NCBI RefSeq assembly: GCF_010727945.1
Contig: NZ_AP022569.1
Location: 4,836,001-4,900,000, forward strand
Origin: Mycobacterium cookii
GTDB lineage: Bacteria; Actinomycetota; Actinomycetes; Mycobacteriales; Mycobacteriaceae
Length of the DNA stretch: 64,000 nucleotides
Direction: 5' to 3'
A program made the position numbers and the translations under genes. The first letter of the stretch is position 1. The number at the start of each line of letters is the position of its first letter. The notes under the pieces were generated by a model that did no database searches, had not been told where the DNA came from, and saw nothing but the letters and a program-made list of their open reading frames with translations. Shown here piece by piece: positions 38,684 to 46,603 of this stretch.

Positions 38684-38751
38684 TAAGGTACTGTTGTGTT
38701 TCTTCCGTCCGAGGTCTAGCCTGCTCCTTATAAGAAACTAAAAGTTTCTTG
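38684..38751. promoter_or_regulatory. Pair of TetR-type operators before the LLM oxidoreductase gene
   Basis: TAAGGTAC-TGTTGT-GTTTCTTC at 38684-38705 and TAAGAAAC-TAAAA-GTTTCTTG at 38731-38751 (5-base spacer), 47 bp apart. About 100 bases separate them from the start codon. Confidence 0.72.
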
Positions 38752-38853
38752 GAGGACCGGGCGCAGTACCGTCAACCGACTGAATTTCTTCACCCCGCAT
38801 GGACGGTCGGCCACTGAAGCTGCACTGCGCAGGTCGGTGGACAGGGGAAAGTA

Positions 38854-39651
38854 ATGAAGCTCGGTATCGGTTTGCCCGTCAACAACCCCGACGTGCTGCT
38901 CGACTGGACGACCCGGGCGGAAGCGACCGGCTTCAGCAGCGTGGCCGTCTATGACCGGTTGGCATATACCAACGCCGAAGCACTGGTGACGCTGGCGGTG
39001 CTGGCCGGAGCGACCTCACGTATCGGGTTACGCCCGCAGATCCTAATCGGACCACTGCGCGGTACAGCGCTTCTGGGCGCGCAAGCTGCGACCCTCGACC
39101 GGCTCTCGGGAGGCCGGTTCACCCTGGGAATGGGCGTCGGAGGGGATCGTCCCGCCGACTTCGCCGCCGCGGAGGTCGACATCAAAGGCCGCGGCGCCCG
39201 CTTCGATCAGCAGATCACGCAGCTGCAACCGGTCACCCCCGGCGGCCCAAAAATACTCCTGGGCGGTGTGACCGAAAAAGGGGCCAGCAGAGTGGCCCGA
39301 CATGGGCTGGGCTGCATCAGCGCCTTGCCGCCACAAGTCGGAGGCCAGCTGATCGAGCTGATCAACCACCAATGGGCCGAAGCTGGGCGGCCCGGACGTC
39401 CACACGTAGTCGGACAACTCAACGCCGCACTCGGCCCTGATGCGGTTATCGATGACGCGAAGAATGCTCTGGCCGCGTACTACACGGAGCAAGGACTTGC
39501 CGAGTTCCAAGTCGAGCATCTGGCGACGTCCCCACAGCAGATCCAGGACACCATCGCGGGATACGCGGATCTCGGTGCAGCTGAGGTGAGCATCTACTGT
39601 TGGTCTGCTGACCCGAGCCAGCTCGACCGCTTCTCCGACACCGTCCTCTGA
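38854..39651 (+). CDS. LLM-class (luciferase-like) F420/FMN-dependent oxidoreductase
   Basis: A 265-residue TIM-barrel flavin/deazaflavin enzyme of the luciferase-like family: MKLGIGLPV start, TSRIGLRPQILIGPLR, LDRLSGGRFTLGMGVGG and the C-terminal LGAAEVSIYCW. Many mycobacterial members use F420. It is somewhat shorter than the common 280-330 residues. It is the last gene before the right-hand tRNA repeat and is preceded by paired TetR-type operators. Confidence 0.88.
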   Translation: MKLGIGLPVNNPDVLLDWTTRAEATGFSSVAVYDRLAYTNAEALVTLAVLAGATSRIGLRPQILIGPLRGTALLGAQAATLDRLSGGRFTLGMGVGGDRPADFAAAEVDIKGRGARFDQQITQLQPVTPGGPKILLGGVTEKGASRVARHGLGCISALPPQVGGQLIELINHQWAEAGRPGRPHVVGQLNAALGPDAVIDDAKNALAAYYTEQGLAEFQVEHLATSPQQIQDTIAGYADLGAAEVSIYCWSADPSQLDRFSDTVL

Positions 39652-39950
39652 TCGCCCGATAGCTGAAACGCCCTTGTGGCAGCGCCACTGCATCCTCACA
39701 GCCGGGCCGTGCGGTGGCATCCTCCTTGCTGCGGTATCGATCACATGATGGCCGATGGTGGGTAACTCAGGCGCCGATGGAGCGAACCTGGCGGGAGTAG
39801 ATAGCCCAAGATTTTTGGGAACAGATTTGGGAACAAAACACCATGAAACCGCCCAGAATCGGTGCGATTTGGCGCAACGGGTCAGACATCTGAACGCGGT
39901 TGAGCTGCGCTTTTGAGATCAGGCGCATACGGGAAAATCCCTGGCGCGTA
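39652..39950. other. Intergenic stretch at the right end of the island
   Basis: No gene seen. Bases 39817-39842 (TTTTTGGGAACAGATTTGGG onward) read IFGNRFGNKTP then stop in one plus-strand frame, similar to the GNTFGNI reading beside the tRNA at 27607. This may be the last codons of a lost integrase or shared recombination-site sequence. Confidence 0.4.
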
Positions 39951-40065
39951 GCTCATAACCCAGAGGTCGCAGGTTCGAATCCTGTCCCCGCTACTAGTAA
40001 GGAACGGCCCTCGGAGAATCCTCCGGGGGCCGTTTCCATGCCGCTTGTGAACACTTTTGGGAGAA
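39951..40065 (+). repeat. Right direct repeat (attR-like): partial tRNA-Met plus terminator
   Basis: Bases 39951-39993 copy tRNA positions from the anticodon arm to the 3' end; the 5' half is missing, so this is not a functional tRNA. Identity with the left copy is complete for 50 bases and about 85% for the next 65, including the terminator hairpin (40005-40036). Confidence 0.85.
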
Positions 40066-40069
40066 AATC

Positions 40070-40255
40070 GGTTTGTACGATGGCAAACAGTGCCAAGCGG
40101 TCGTCTGGCCCGACGTTGCCGATGCTGATGTATTGGAGATTGACCCGAAAGTCGGTCCATCCCACGGTGTGTTCGTCAAGGACTCGCAGGAAACCCACAG
40201 GGCAGCCGCGGAATTGGACGTAGGGCCAGCCGGCAAAACCAAAACCGCAGCATAG
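40070..40255 (-). pseudogene. Fragment of a pyridoxamine 5'-phosphate oxidase family gene
   Basis: On the minus strand GWPYVQFRGCPVGFLRVLDE continues HTVGWTDFRVNLQYISIGNV and GPDDRLALF. This is the flavin-binding core of the PPOX family (family pattern GWPYVQhRGG, FLkVLDe, NrQYISvGN, DRvALf). Both ends are missing: no start is found beyond 40255, and the frame runs into the tRNA repeat after about VQTDF. It is a truncated remnant at the right edge of the island. Confidence 0.72.
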
Positions 40256-40508
40256 CTGCCTTTCCTTCTCCCCAGAAGTTCGTTCGACTACAAGAACAGT
40301 TTCGGCGCGCTAATACTTCAACGACATGCCGTCCGGTCGCCGGGACCCAAAATCGATACCCACGCAAATTCCACCAACCGCCCCAGCGGCCACAACCGCG
40401 CAAGGGCAGATATCGCATAACGCTGCGCGCGGTGAGCAGTGCAGACTGCCCTGCCACCCGGCTTTGGCTGGGCCATAATCAGTTACCAATCCACGACAGG
40501 AGTGCGCG
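40256..40508. other. Intergenic stretch upstream of the MOSC fusion gene
   Basis: I see no gene, strong hairpin or operator of the two families here. It should contain the promoter of the gene at 40509. Confidence 0.5.
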
Positions 40509-42266
40509 GTGGCGAAGCTGATCTCCGTGAATGTCGGCCTACCCAAAGACGTTCCCTGGAAGGGCCGCACCGTGTACACCGGGGCTTGGAAGACGCCCGT
40601 TACCGGCCGCCGGATGGTTCGGCGGCTCAACATCGACGGAGACGGCCAGGGCGACCTCGAGGGCCATGGCGGGGAGAACCGCGCCGTGCTCGTGTATCAA
40701 CTCGATTCATATCGTCACTGGGCCAACGAGTTTCACCGCGACGACCTGGCGCCCGGGTTTCTTGGTGAGAATCTGACCGTCGAAGGTTTGCCCGACGATG
40801 AGGTGTGTATCGGGGACCGATACCGGATCGGGGACGCGGTCTTCGAGGTGACCCAACCGCGTGTTACTTGTTATCGCGCAGGTATGCGCATCGGCGAGCC
40901 CCGGATGGCTGCACTGCTGGTCTCTCACCGGCGGCCCGGTTTCTACTGCCGGGTGATTACCGAAGGGGAAGTCGAGGCGGGTCAGGAGATCGTCAAGATC
41001 GCCGCCGGATCTGAGGGGATCACGGTCGCTGAGATCGACGCATTGCTCTACCTGCCCGGACATCCTCGAGACGCTCTGCAACGTGCTCTCCGCATCCCCG
41101 CGCTCAGCCCGGGCTGGACAGCCTCCCTGCAGAGTTTGGCCGAACAACCCGTTTCAGAGTCAGGATCAGGCAACGTCGGTTTGACTCCGGCCACGAGTCC
41201 GCCGCCGGCGTGGACCGGCTTTCGGCCACTCCAAGTAACTGCAGTTCACGACGAAACCCGATACGTACGCTCAGTGTCCCTGGCCGACCCCAGCGGTGCG
41301 CTCCTACCGGAATGGCTTGCCGGCCAGTCGATCACGCTGCGCCTTTTCCCCGATCCGAACGATCCCCCTCTGATCCGCAACTACTCGCTGTCCAACCGGC
41401 CCGGCTCCGGTGAATACCGGATCAGCGTCAAACACGAACCCCATGGGCAAGCGAGCGGACACATCCACGCCCACGTCCAACTCGGTGACCTCCTCGACGT
41501 CGCCGCACCACGCGGCACTTTCTTTCTGTCGGACGGAGACGCGCCCGCGGTCCTGCTTTCCGCCGGAATCGGAGCCACCCCCGTACTGTCCATGCTGCAC
41601 ATGCTCGTCAGGTCAGGCTCGGCCCGTCAGGTGTGGTGGCTGCATGGCGCCCGCAACAGCTCCGAGCATCCCTTCGGCGCAGAAAGCCGCTCCCTGCTCG
41701 ATCAGTTGCCCCACAGTCAATCCCACATCTTCTACAGCGGCCCGACGTCCGCTGACCGGCAGGGTGTCGACTTCACCGAGCACGGCCGCCTATCAATCGA
41801 ATCGCTCCGCGAACTCGGCCTGCCCCGCGACGGGGACGCCTACCTGTGCGGGCCCGCGGCGTTCATGGCCGAACTCAGCGCCGGCCTCGTCACCTACGGA
41901 CTTGATCCCGCCCGCGTCCACACCGAACTCTTCGGGGCGGCAGGCGCGCTCACACCCGGGATTGCGCCGACGTCCGTCCTTCCGCACCTGCCCGCTGGGC
42001 CTCCCGGTCCAGGACCTGCCATTCAATTCGCCCGCAGCGCCATCTCGGCACCCTGGGGTCCTGCGAGCGCCAGTCTGCTCGAATTCGCCGAAGCGTGCGA
42101 CGTCCCAACCCGCTGGTCCTGCCGCACAGGCGTATGTCACAACTGCGTGACCGCACTGCTTTCCGGGAGTGTCTGCTACGACCCCGAACCCCTAGAACGA
42201 CCCGCCGAAGGAAACATCCTGATTTGTTGCTCACAACCCGCAGAGGCCATCGTGCTCGACCTGTGA
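40509..42266 (+). CDS. MOSC domain-ferredoxin reductase-2Fe-2S fusion oxidoreductase
   Basis: A 585-residue three-part protein. Residues 1 to about 210 are a YiiM-like MOSC domain (GDLEGHGGENRAV; FLGENLTVEG; CYRAGMRIG with its Cys). Residues about 235-470 are a flavin/NAD(P)H reductase (RNYSLSNRPGSGEYRISVKH; LLSAGIGATPVLSML; YLCGPAAFM). The end is a plant-type 2Fe-2S domain (CRTGVCHNC and a fourth Cys in ICCSQP). The MOSC part may carry Mo-cofactor chemistry on N-hydroxylated compounds, with its own electron supply fused on. The start is GTG 40509. Confidence 0.93.
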   Translation: MAKLISVNVGLPKDVPWKGRTVYTGAWKTPVTGRRMVRRLNIDGDGQGDLEGHGGENRAVLVYQLDSYRHWANEFHRDDLAPGFLGENLTVEGLPDDEVCIGDRYRIGDAVFEVTQPRVTCYRAGMRIGEPRMAALLVSHRRPGFYCRVITEGEVEAGQEIVKIAAGSEGITVAEIDALLYLPGHPRDALQRALRIPALSPGWTASLQSLAEQPVSESGSGNVGLTPATSPPPAWTGFRPLQVTAVHDETRYVRSVSLADPSGALLPEWLAGQSITLRLFPDPNDPPLIRNYSLSNRPGSGEYRISVKHEPHGQASGHIHAHVQLGDLLDVAAPRGTFFLSDGDAPAVLLSAGIGATPVLSMLHMLVRSGSARQVWWLHGARNSSEHPFGAESRSLLDQLPHSQSHIFYSGPTSADRQGVDFTEHGRLSIESLRELGLPRDGDAYLCGPAAFMAELSAGLVTYGLDPARVHTELFGAAGALTPGIAPTSVLPHLPAGPPGPGPAIQFARSAISAPWGPASASLLEFAEACDVPTRWSCRTGVCHNCVTALLSGSVCYDPEPLERPAEGNILICCSQPAEAIVLDL

Positions 42267-42384
42267 CAGTCACCCCGGTGCATCTTCGGGTAAGTGGACT
42301 AACAGAAGGTCTCGGTGCTGCCGGCGTTGACGATGGCGGGCATATTAGGCCTCTCAGGCTCGTCGCGCGCTGCGGTGGGCAGAT

Positions 42385-42462
42385 CTAAATCTGGACTTTT
42401 CCGCCGTCGATGAAGAGTTCGGCGCCGGTCATTAAGCTGCCTTGGTCGGATGCGAGAAACGC
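42385..42462 (-). pseudogene. 3' remnant of a short-chain dehydrogenase gene
   Basis: The minus strand reads FLASDQGSLMTGAELFIDGG then KVQI and stop, which is the universal C-terminal signature of SDR enzymes. Upstream of FLASDQ the match breaks off, and no Rossmann N-terminus is present. Confidence 0.75.
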
Positions 42463-42724
42463 TTACCGGAGCAGATGGGCGCAAGCCGTCTTCGCACGAT
42501 CCGACCATGGCGCTGCGCCAATTGCCGGCACCACCTGAGGACCCATTGGCCGTGCTCGGTCTCAAAGAGCCCCTGCGACAGACCTATTTACGACGTGCTT
42601 GGCGCAGGTTCGCTTGACGTCATCATCCGGATCGCGGGGGACGCAGGGACATCCGCCCGCGGACAGAGCGCTTATGACGAACTCACCCGGCGGCTGAGCG
42701 CCGACGACTGATATGCGGCGGATG
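42463..42724. other. Intergenic stretch, small unassigned frame
   Basis: A 36-codon frame from ATG 42510 (MALRQLPAPPEDPLAVLGLK...) ends at TGA near 42620, with protein-like composition but no recognisable family. It may be another relic beside the SDR fragment. Confidence 0.3.
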
Positions 42725-44410
42725 TCACCACGGCCTGCTGACTGTGAGCATCCCCTCTTCGTGGTCAAGCGCTCGCCCCAGCGCGCGAAGGCTGCGGTCG
42801 GCGAGCAGGCCGGCGTCACGCCAGCGCACCATTTCTTCGCGCTGAGCATCGATTGCCGCGCGCCGAATTTTGAGGAGCGCCTCGTCGTCCGGGAAAGCTG
42901 GGAGATCGTCGGCATCGGATACCTCGAGCACATCCAGTTGTTGTTGCTGCGCCGCTAGCCGGGCCGACAGCTGTTGACGCACAACGTCAATGGCGCGGCG
43001 GTCGGCGGCTGGAGTGTTCGGGTGATTGAGTTCGTCGAGTCTGTCGAGTGCCGCCCGGATGGCCGCGACGCGCGCCAGTTTCCGGAGCCGCGATTCGTCG
43101 GCGGCCTTGACGCGAATACCTAGTGCGCGCGCCAACGGTGCAAATGTGAGGCCCTGCCCGATCAGCGTCACCAGGACAACCACCAGCGTGCAGAACAGCA
43201 GCAGATCGCGTTGGGGAAACGGCGCACCGGTGTTGGTCACGAGCGGCACCGTAAAAATTGCGGCGAGGCTGACAACACCGCGGGTGCCGGCCCAACTCAG
43301 AACGAATAGCTCACGGCCGCTGAGCCGTTGCGAGTCTCGGTCGGGTGTCGGACCGACTGGCGCTGACGCCGCTGAACCGTCGAACGCCGTGTTCGAAAGA
43401 TCCCCGAGTCGAGTGTGCAGTGGTCGAGGCAGTATCTGAGTGAGTAGCAACCACAGGGGCCGCACCAACAGCACCACCGCCAGGGTGATTGCGACGGCCA
43501 CGATGATGATCTCCAGGGAGTAGTCGTCGAGGCCCTTGAGGATGCGCGGTAATTGCTGGCCGATCAGCAAAAACACGAAGCCCTCGAGCAGGAAGTTGAC
43601 CAGTCGCCAGACCGCGCGGGTCTGCAGTCGACTGGCGCCCGATTCGGACCGCGGTAGGTCATGTCCGACGATGAGTCCGCACACGACCACGGCCAACACC
43701 CCGGAGGCCGAGATCTCCTCTGCCACAAGGTAGGCGACAAAGGGCGTGGCGAGTGAGACCGCGTTGAGCGTCAGGATGTCGGACGTCCAGCGGCTCAGCA
43801 GACGACGGCACACTGCGATGATCGCGCCGACCGCGAAACCGCCGACCGCTGCCAGTAGGAATTCCTCGACCGCGGCGGGCGCGGAGAAGCCGGCACCACT
43901 TGCTGCCGCGATCGCGACCGACAGCGTGGTCAGGGCCGTCGCGTCGTTGAGAAGTCCTTCACCCTCGATGAGCGTGATGATGTTGGGCGGCAGCCCGACT
44001 TTGCGGGCCACGGCGAGTGCGGCTACCGGATCCGGTGGCGCAACCGCCGCTCCGAGCACTGTGCCCACCGCGAAGGTTGCGCCGCCGACCAGCAGGCCGA
44101 ACGCGACGCCGACCGAACAGGCGGTCAGCAACACCAGCGCTACCGACAAGCTGATCACGGCGCGCATGTTGCGCCGGATCGCGACAAGGGAAGATTCCAA
44201 CGCCGCGTAATAGAGCAACGGCGGCAAAATGCAGTACAACACCGGTTCGGGATGAAGGGCGACGTTTGGCCCGGGCAGAAACGCATAACCGATGCCACCG
44301 AGAGCCAGCAACGCCGCGCTGGGCAGGCCGGTCCGTTCAGCGATCCAGTGCACCGCGACGATCACACCGACGGCGCCCAGCAACAGCAGCAGAACTATGT
44401 GCAAGCCCAT
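42725..44410 (-). CDS. Na+/H+ antiporter (CPA1/NhaP type)
   Basis: A 561-residue protein with about 12 transmembrane segments and the CPA1 ion-binding region EGEGLLNDATALTTLSVA (Asn-Asp pair near residue 155), plus AAVAPPDPVAALAVARKVGLP. A cytoplasmic C-terminal tail of about 130 residues is helical and highly charged (DRLDELNHPNTPAADRRAID). It is likely to exchange Na+ or K+ for protons in pH and salt homeostasis. The start is ATG 44410. Confidence 0.92.
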   Translation of the reverse strand: MGLHIVLLLLLGAVGVIVAVHWIAERTGLPSAALLALGGIGYAFLPGPNVALHPEPVLYCILPPLLYYAALESSLVAIRRNMRAVISLSVALVLLTACSVGVAFGLLVGGATFAVGTVLGAAVAPPDPVAALAVARKVGLPPNIITLIEGEGLLNDATALTTLSVAIAAASGAGFSAPAAVEEFLLAAVGGFAVGAIIAVCRRLLSRWTSDILTLNAVSLATPFVAYLVAEEISASGVLAVVVCGLIVGHDLPRSESGASRLQTRAVWRLVNFLLEGFVFLLIGQQLPRILKGLDDYSLEIIIVAVAITLAVVLLVRPLWLLLTQILPRPLHTRLGDLSNTAFDGSAASAPVGPTPDRDSQRLSGRELFVLSWAGTRGVVSLAAIFTVPLVTNTGAPFPQRDLLLFCTLVVVLVTLIGQGLTFAPLARALGIRVKAADESRLRKLARVAAIRAALDRLDELNHPNTPAADRRAIDVVRQQLSARLAAQQQQLDVLEVSDADDLPAFPDDEALLKIRRAAIDAQREEMVRWRDAGLLADRSLRALGRALDHEEGMLTVSRPW

Positions 44411-44480
44411 GTCCCCATCATCCCGGTATCTCGGAGTGGGTTGGCGTCTGTCGCCATGAGGCGACTCGGCATCCGGTGCT

Positions 44481-44987
44481 CTACTGGCCGCAGTGGCCGG
44501 CGGCTTGATCGACCGCGATGAGTTCGTCGCCGTTCTTGCCGAAATTGGCCTGCAAGAACTCGTCGGGCTCTTTGTACCAGCCGCCGTATTCGTAAATCAT
44601 TGTCACGGCGTGTGTCACGCCCATGGTGTCGAAGTGGATGACTGCCCGCTCGGGGCTGTCCATGCGGCCGCCGGATGCCTTCATCGTCAAGCCTGTCGGA
44701 GAACACTTTTGGGAAAACTCGACGAACGACTGCTGGGAGATGTTGTCGCGCAGATCTTTTGTGAACAACAACCATTCGCCGGCGAAGTCTCCGGAGGTAT
44801 GCCGGTCGGCTTTCTCTTGCGCCGCGGCGGTAGCGGCCGCGAGATCCTTCGGCGCTCCTGCAGACGCGCTGGTCGCCGACGGCGTGCTCGGCGCGGGAGT
44901 TATTGGTCGCGGGGCTGAGTGACACGCACCGGCGATCAGCACCGCGCACACGGCGATTGTGACGCGACGCCACCGCCGGTTGCCCAT
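44481..44987 (-). CDS. Putative lipoprotein
   Basis: A 168-residue protein with a lipoprotein signal: basic start MGNRRWRR, hydrophobic VTIAVCAVL and lipobox LIAGAC, with Cys at about residue 22. After a Pro/Ser/Thr-rich linker, the folded part (about residues 50-168) has GEWLLFTKDLRDNISQQSF and IYEYGGWYKEPDEF and two further Cys. It matches a mycobacterial lipoprotein type of unknown function. It lies 70 bases upstream of the antiporter gene on the same strand, possibly co-transcribed. Confidence 0.8.
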   Translation of the reverse strand: MGNRRWRRVTIAVCAVLIAGACHSAPRPITPAPSTPSATSASAGAPKDLAAATAAAQEKADRHTSGDFAGEWLLFTKDLRDNISQQSFVEFSQKCSPTGLTMKASGGRMDSPERAVIHFDTMGVTHAVTMIYEYGGWYKEPDEFLQANFGKNGDELIAVDQAAGHCGQ

Positions 44988-45206
44988 GGATTCGCAGGCT
45001 ACCCGCGTTGCTCCCCAACCGCGCGCCGTCGATCAGCACCACGGTCCTGACCAGATGGGTAACACTTTCTGCAATAGATCGCGTAGTATTGATGGAGTCG
45101 AAATTCTAAGTGTTCGTGTTACATACACGCTCGCGCAGAAACTTGGTGCGGGCGTCTCTTTCTCCTTGCAGGGCAAGCCAGAAGCAGCCGTCTGATCATT
45201 CGGCCA

Positions 45207-45231
45207 CCGGTCCGCACGGTGCGGACCGGTA
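45207..45231 (+). promoter_or_regulatory. Hairpin in the cold-shock gene leader
   Basis: Perfect 10-bp arms ACCGGTCCGC (45207-45216) and GCGGACCGGT (45222-45231) with a 5-base loop, ending about 12 bases before the AGGAG ribosome site. No gene lies in the 265 bases between 44987 and 45253, so the leader may be long. A temperature-sensitive or processing role is inferred. Confidence 0.5.
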
Positions 45232-45252
45232 TCTCTGACATAGGAGAAACAA

Positions 45253-45453
45253 ATGACACAGGGAACTGTGAAGTGGTTCAACGCCGAAAAGGGCTTCGGT
45301 TTCATCGCGCGCGAAGAAGGTCCGGATGTCTTCGTGCACTACTCCGAGATCGATGGCGGCGGCTTCCGCAGCCTCGAGGAGAATCAGAAGGTGGAATTCG
45401 AGGTCACTCAGGGCGCCAAGGGTCCGCAGGCCAGCAAGGTCCGCGCACTCTGA
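45253..45453 (+). CDS. Cold-shock protein (CspA family)
   Basis: A 66-residue single cold-shock domain with RNP1-like KGFGFIA and RNP2-like VFVHYSE. It binds single-stranded RNA/DNA and acts as an RNA chaperone. The start ATG 45253 follows AGGAG by 5 bases. Length and sequence are typical of the mycobacterial CspA type. It is followed by a hairpin at 45481 and a DoxX gene. Confidence 0.95.
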   Translation: MTQGTVKWFNAEKGFGFIAREEGPDVFVHYSEIDGGGFRSLEENQKVEFEVTQGAKGPQASKVRAL

Positions 45454-45480
45454 CCGAACCGCGAGGCAACGTAGGCCGTG

Positions 45481-45500
45481 CCCGCTCTGTATTGAGCGGG
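45481..45500 (+). terminator. Hairpin after the cold-shock gene
   Basis: CCCGCTC (45481-45487) pairs with GAGCGGG (45494-45500) around TGTATT. No T-tract follows, so termination is only likely. Confidence 0.5.
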
Positions 45501-45520
45501 TGCGGCTTCTCTCGGTTGGC

Positions 45521-45952
45521 ATGACGCCACCGCGCTCGTGGCCGCGCCGCGTGGCGCGTGTTGGTCTGGGTGCCTTCCTGATATTCACCGGTGTCAGCCA
45601 TCTGAGCTTCGGACGAACCGCGTTTCGCGCTCAGGTTCCGCCCTGGCTGCCGGTCAACGCCGATGTCGTGATCATCTCCTCCGGCGTCGTCGAAATCGCA
45701 CTTGGAGCGGCCTTAATCCTGCTGACTCGGCGGCAGATGTCGGTCGGGTGGGCCGCGGCGATCTTCTTCGTTCTGGTGTTCCCCGGCAACATCTCCCAAT
45801 TCGTCACGCACGCAAGCGCTTTCGGACTCGATTCCGATCTTGCCCGCGGCATCAGGCTAATGTTTCAGCCCCTGTTGGTGATCTGGGCGATGTGGTGCAC
45901 CGGGGCATGGGCGGCCCTTCGACGGGACAGACGTTCAGCGGACCGGCAATAG
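45521..45952 (+). CDS. DoxX-family membrane protein
   Basis: A 143-residue protein with about four transmembrane segments (VGLGAFLIFTGVSHLSFG; VIISSGVVEIALGAALILL; AAAIFFVLVFPGNISQF; LLVIWAMWCTGAWAAL). It is the second DoxX-type protein of the window, sharing the FVxVFPGN motif with that at 10726. The start ATG 45521 lies just after the hairpin; the frame is open further upstream, but through the cold-shock gene. Function in redox or thiol stress is only inferred. Confidence 0.82.
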   Translation: MTPPRSWPRRVARVGLGAFLIFTGVSHLSFGRTAFRAQVPPWLPVNADVVIISSGVVEIALGAALILLTRRQMSVGWAAAIFFVLVFPGNISQFVTHASAFGLDSDLARGIRLMFQPLLVIWAMWCTGAWAALRRDRRSADRQ

Positions 45953-46106
45953 CTGTCCGTGGACCATCCACGACAAAACTCAGCGAGAAATCCTTCGCGC
46001 CTTTAACGTCGAAATACACCCTGGGCGCCTCGACGACGAGCCAACCTGGAACGGTCGTCGCGACGCGGTGCGTTTCGGACGGAGTGACGTGGACATCGAG
46101 CCAAAC
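45953..46106 (-). pseudogene. Possible coding remnant antisense between doxX and the SRPBCC gene
   Basis: The minus strand reads VWLDVHVTPSETHRVATTVP, GWLVVEAPRVYFDVKGAKDF and SLSFVVDGP without a stop. The composition is protein-like in a gap with no plus-strand gene. It has no good start and runs into the DoxX gene, so it is probably a truncated remnant. The family is not recognised. Confidence 0.4.
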
Positions 46107-46108
46107 TG

Positions 46109-46603
46109 ATGCGTGCTTACACCGTGCAATTCGCGGTCGACGCGCCCCCGCGCAGGGTGTGGCGCATCCTGCACCCTCCGCCGCCTCCCGATGCGACCGT
46201 CCCCCGGCTCGTCGAATACCCGGCGGGCAGCATGGAGATCTTGTTCGAGGGCGACGAGGCCGGCAAGGGACTGGTACGCACCTGCGTCTTCAACGTTCCC
46301 CGCTATCTACTGTCCGGCGGCAAGGCGAGGTCGTGGGAAGTGATCACCGAGGCCAAGGTCAACGAGATCTCGCGTTACGTCGCGATCGGCAAGCCGTTGT
46401 GGTCCCGCGCTGAGGGTTACCACCAGCTCGAGGAGCAGCCGGACGGCACCACGGTCCTCACCTTCCACGAGACTTATCACGTCTTCAACCCGGTGCTCCG
46501 CGCGCTTCTCGAACGCCGCGTGCATGCCAAGATCTCGGCCGACAACCTGGCCACCTACGAACACGCGCTGGGCTTCGCCGGTAAGACCAGGAGGATGTCG
46601 TGA
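46109..46603 (+). CDS. SRPBCC (START-like) family protein
   Basis: A 164-residue helix-grip protein: YTVQFAVDAPPRRVWRILHP at the start, central beta strands with WEVITEAKVNEISRYVAIG, and a C-terminal helix (ALLERRVHAKISADNLATYE). Such domains bind hydrophobic ligands. Its stop overlaps the start of the amidohydrolase gene (GTGA at 46600), so the two are translationally coupled and probably act on the same substrate class. Confidence 0.82.
   Translation: MRAYTVQFAVDAPPRRVWRILHPPPPPDATVPRLVEYPAGSMEILFEGDEAGKGLVRTCVFNVPRYLLSGGKARSWEVITEAKVNEISRYVAIGKPLWSRAEGYHQLEEQPDGTTVLTFHETYHVFNPVLRALLERRVHAKISADNLATYEHALGFAGKTRRMS

Noticed and set aside
39951..39993. A second functional tRNA-Met
   Set aside because: Only the anticodon arm to the 3' end is present; the acceptor 5' strand and D arm are missing.
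44701..44720. GAACACTTTTGGGAAAAC as another island-end sequence
   Set aside because: It resembles the TTTTGGGAAC motif beside the tRNA repeats but lies inside the lipoprotein gene and encodes normal residues there.
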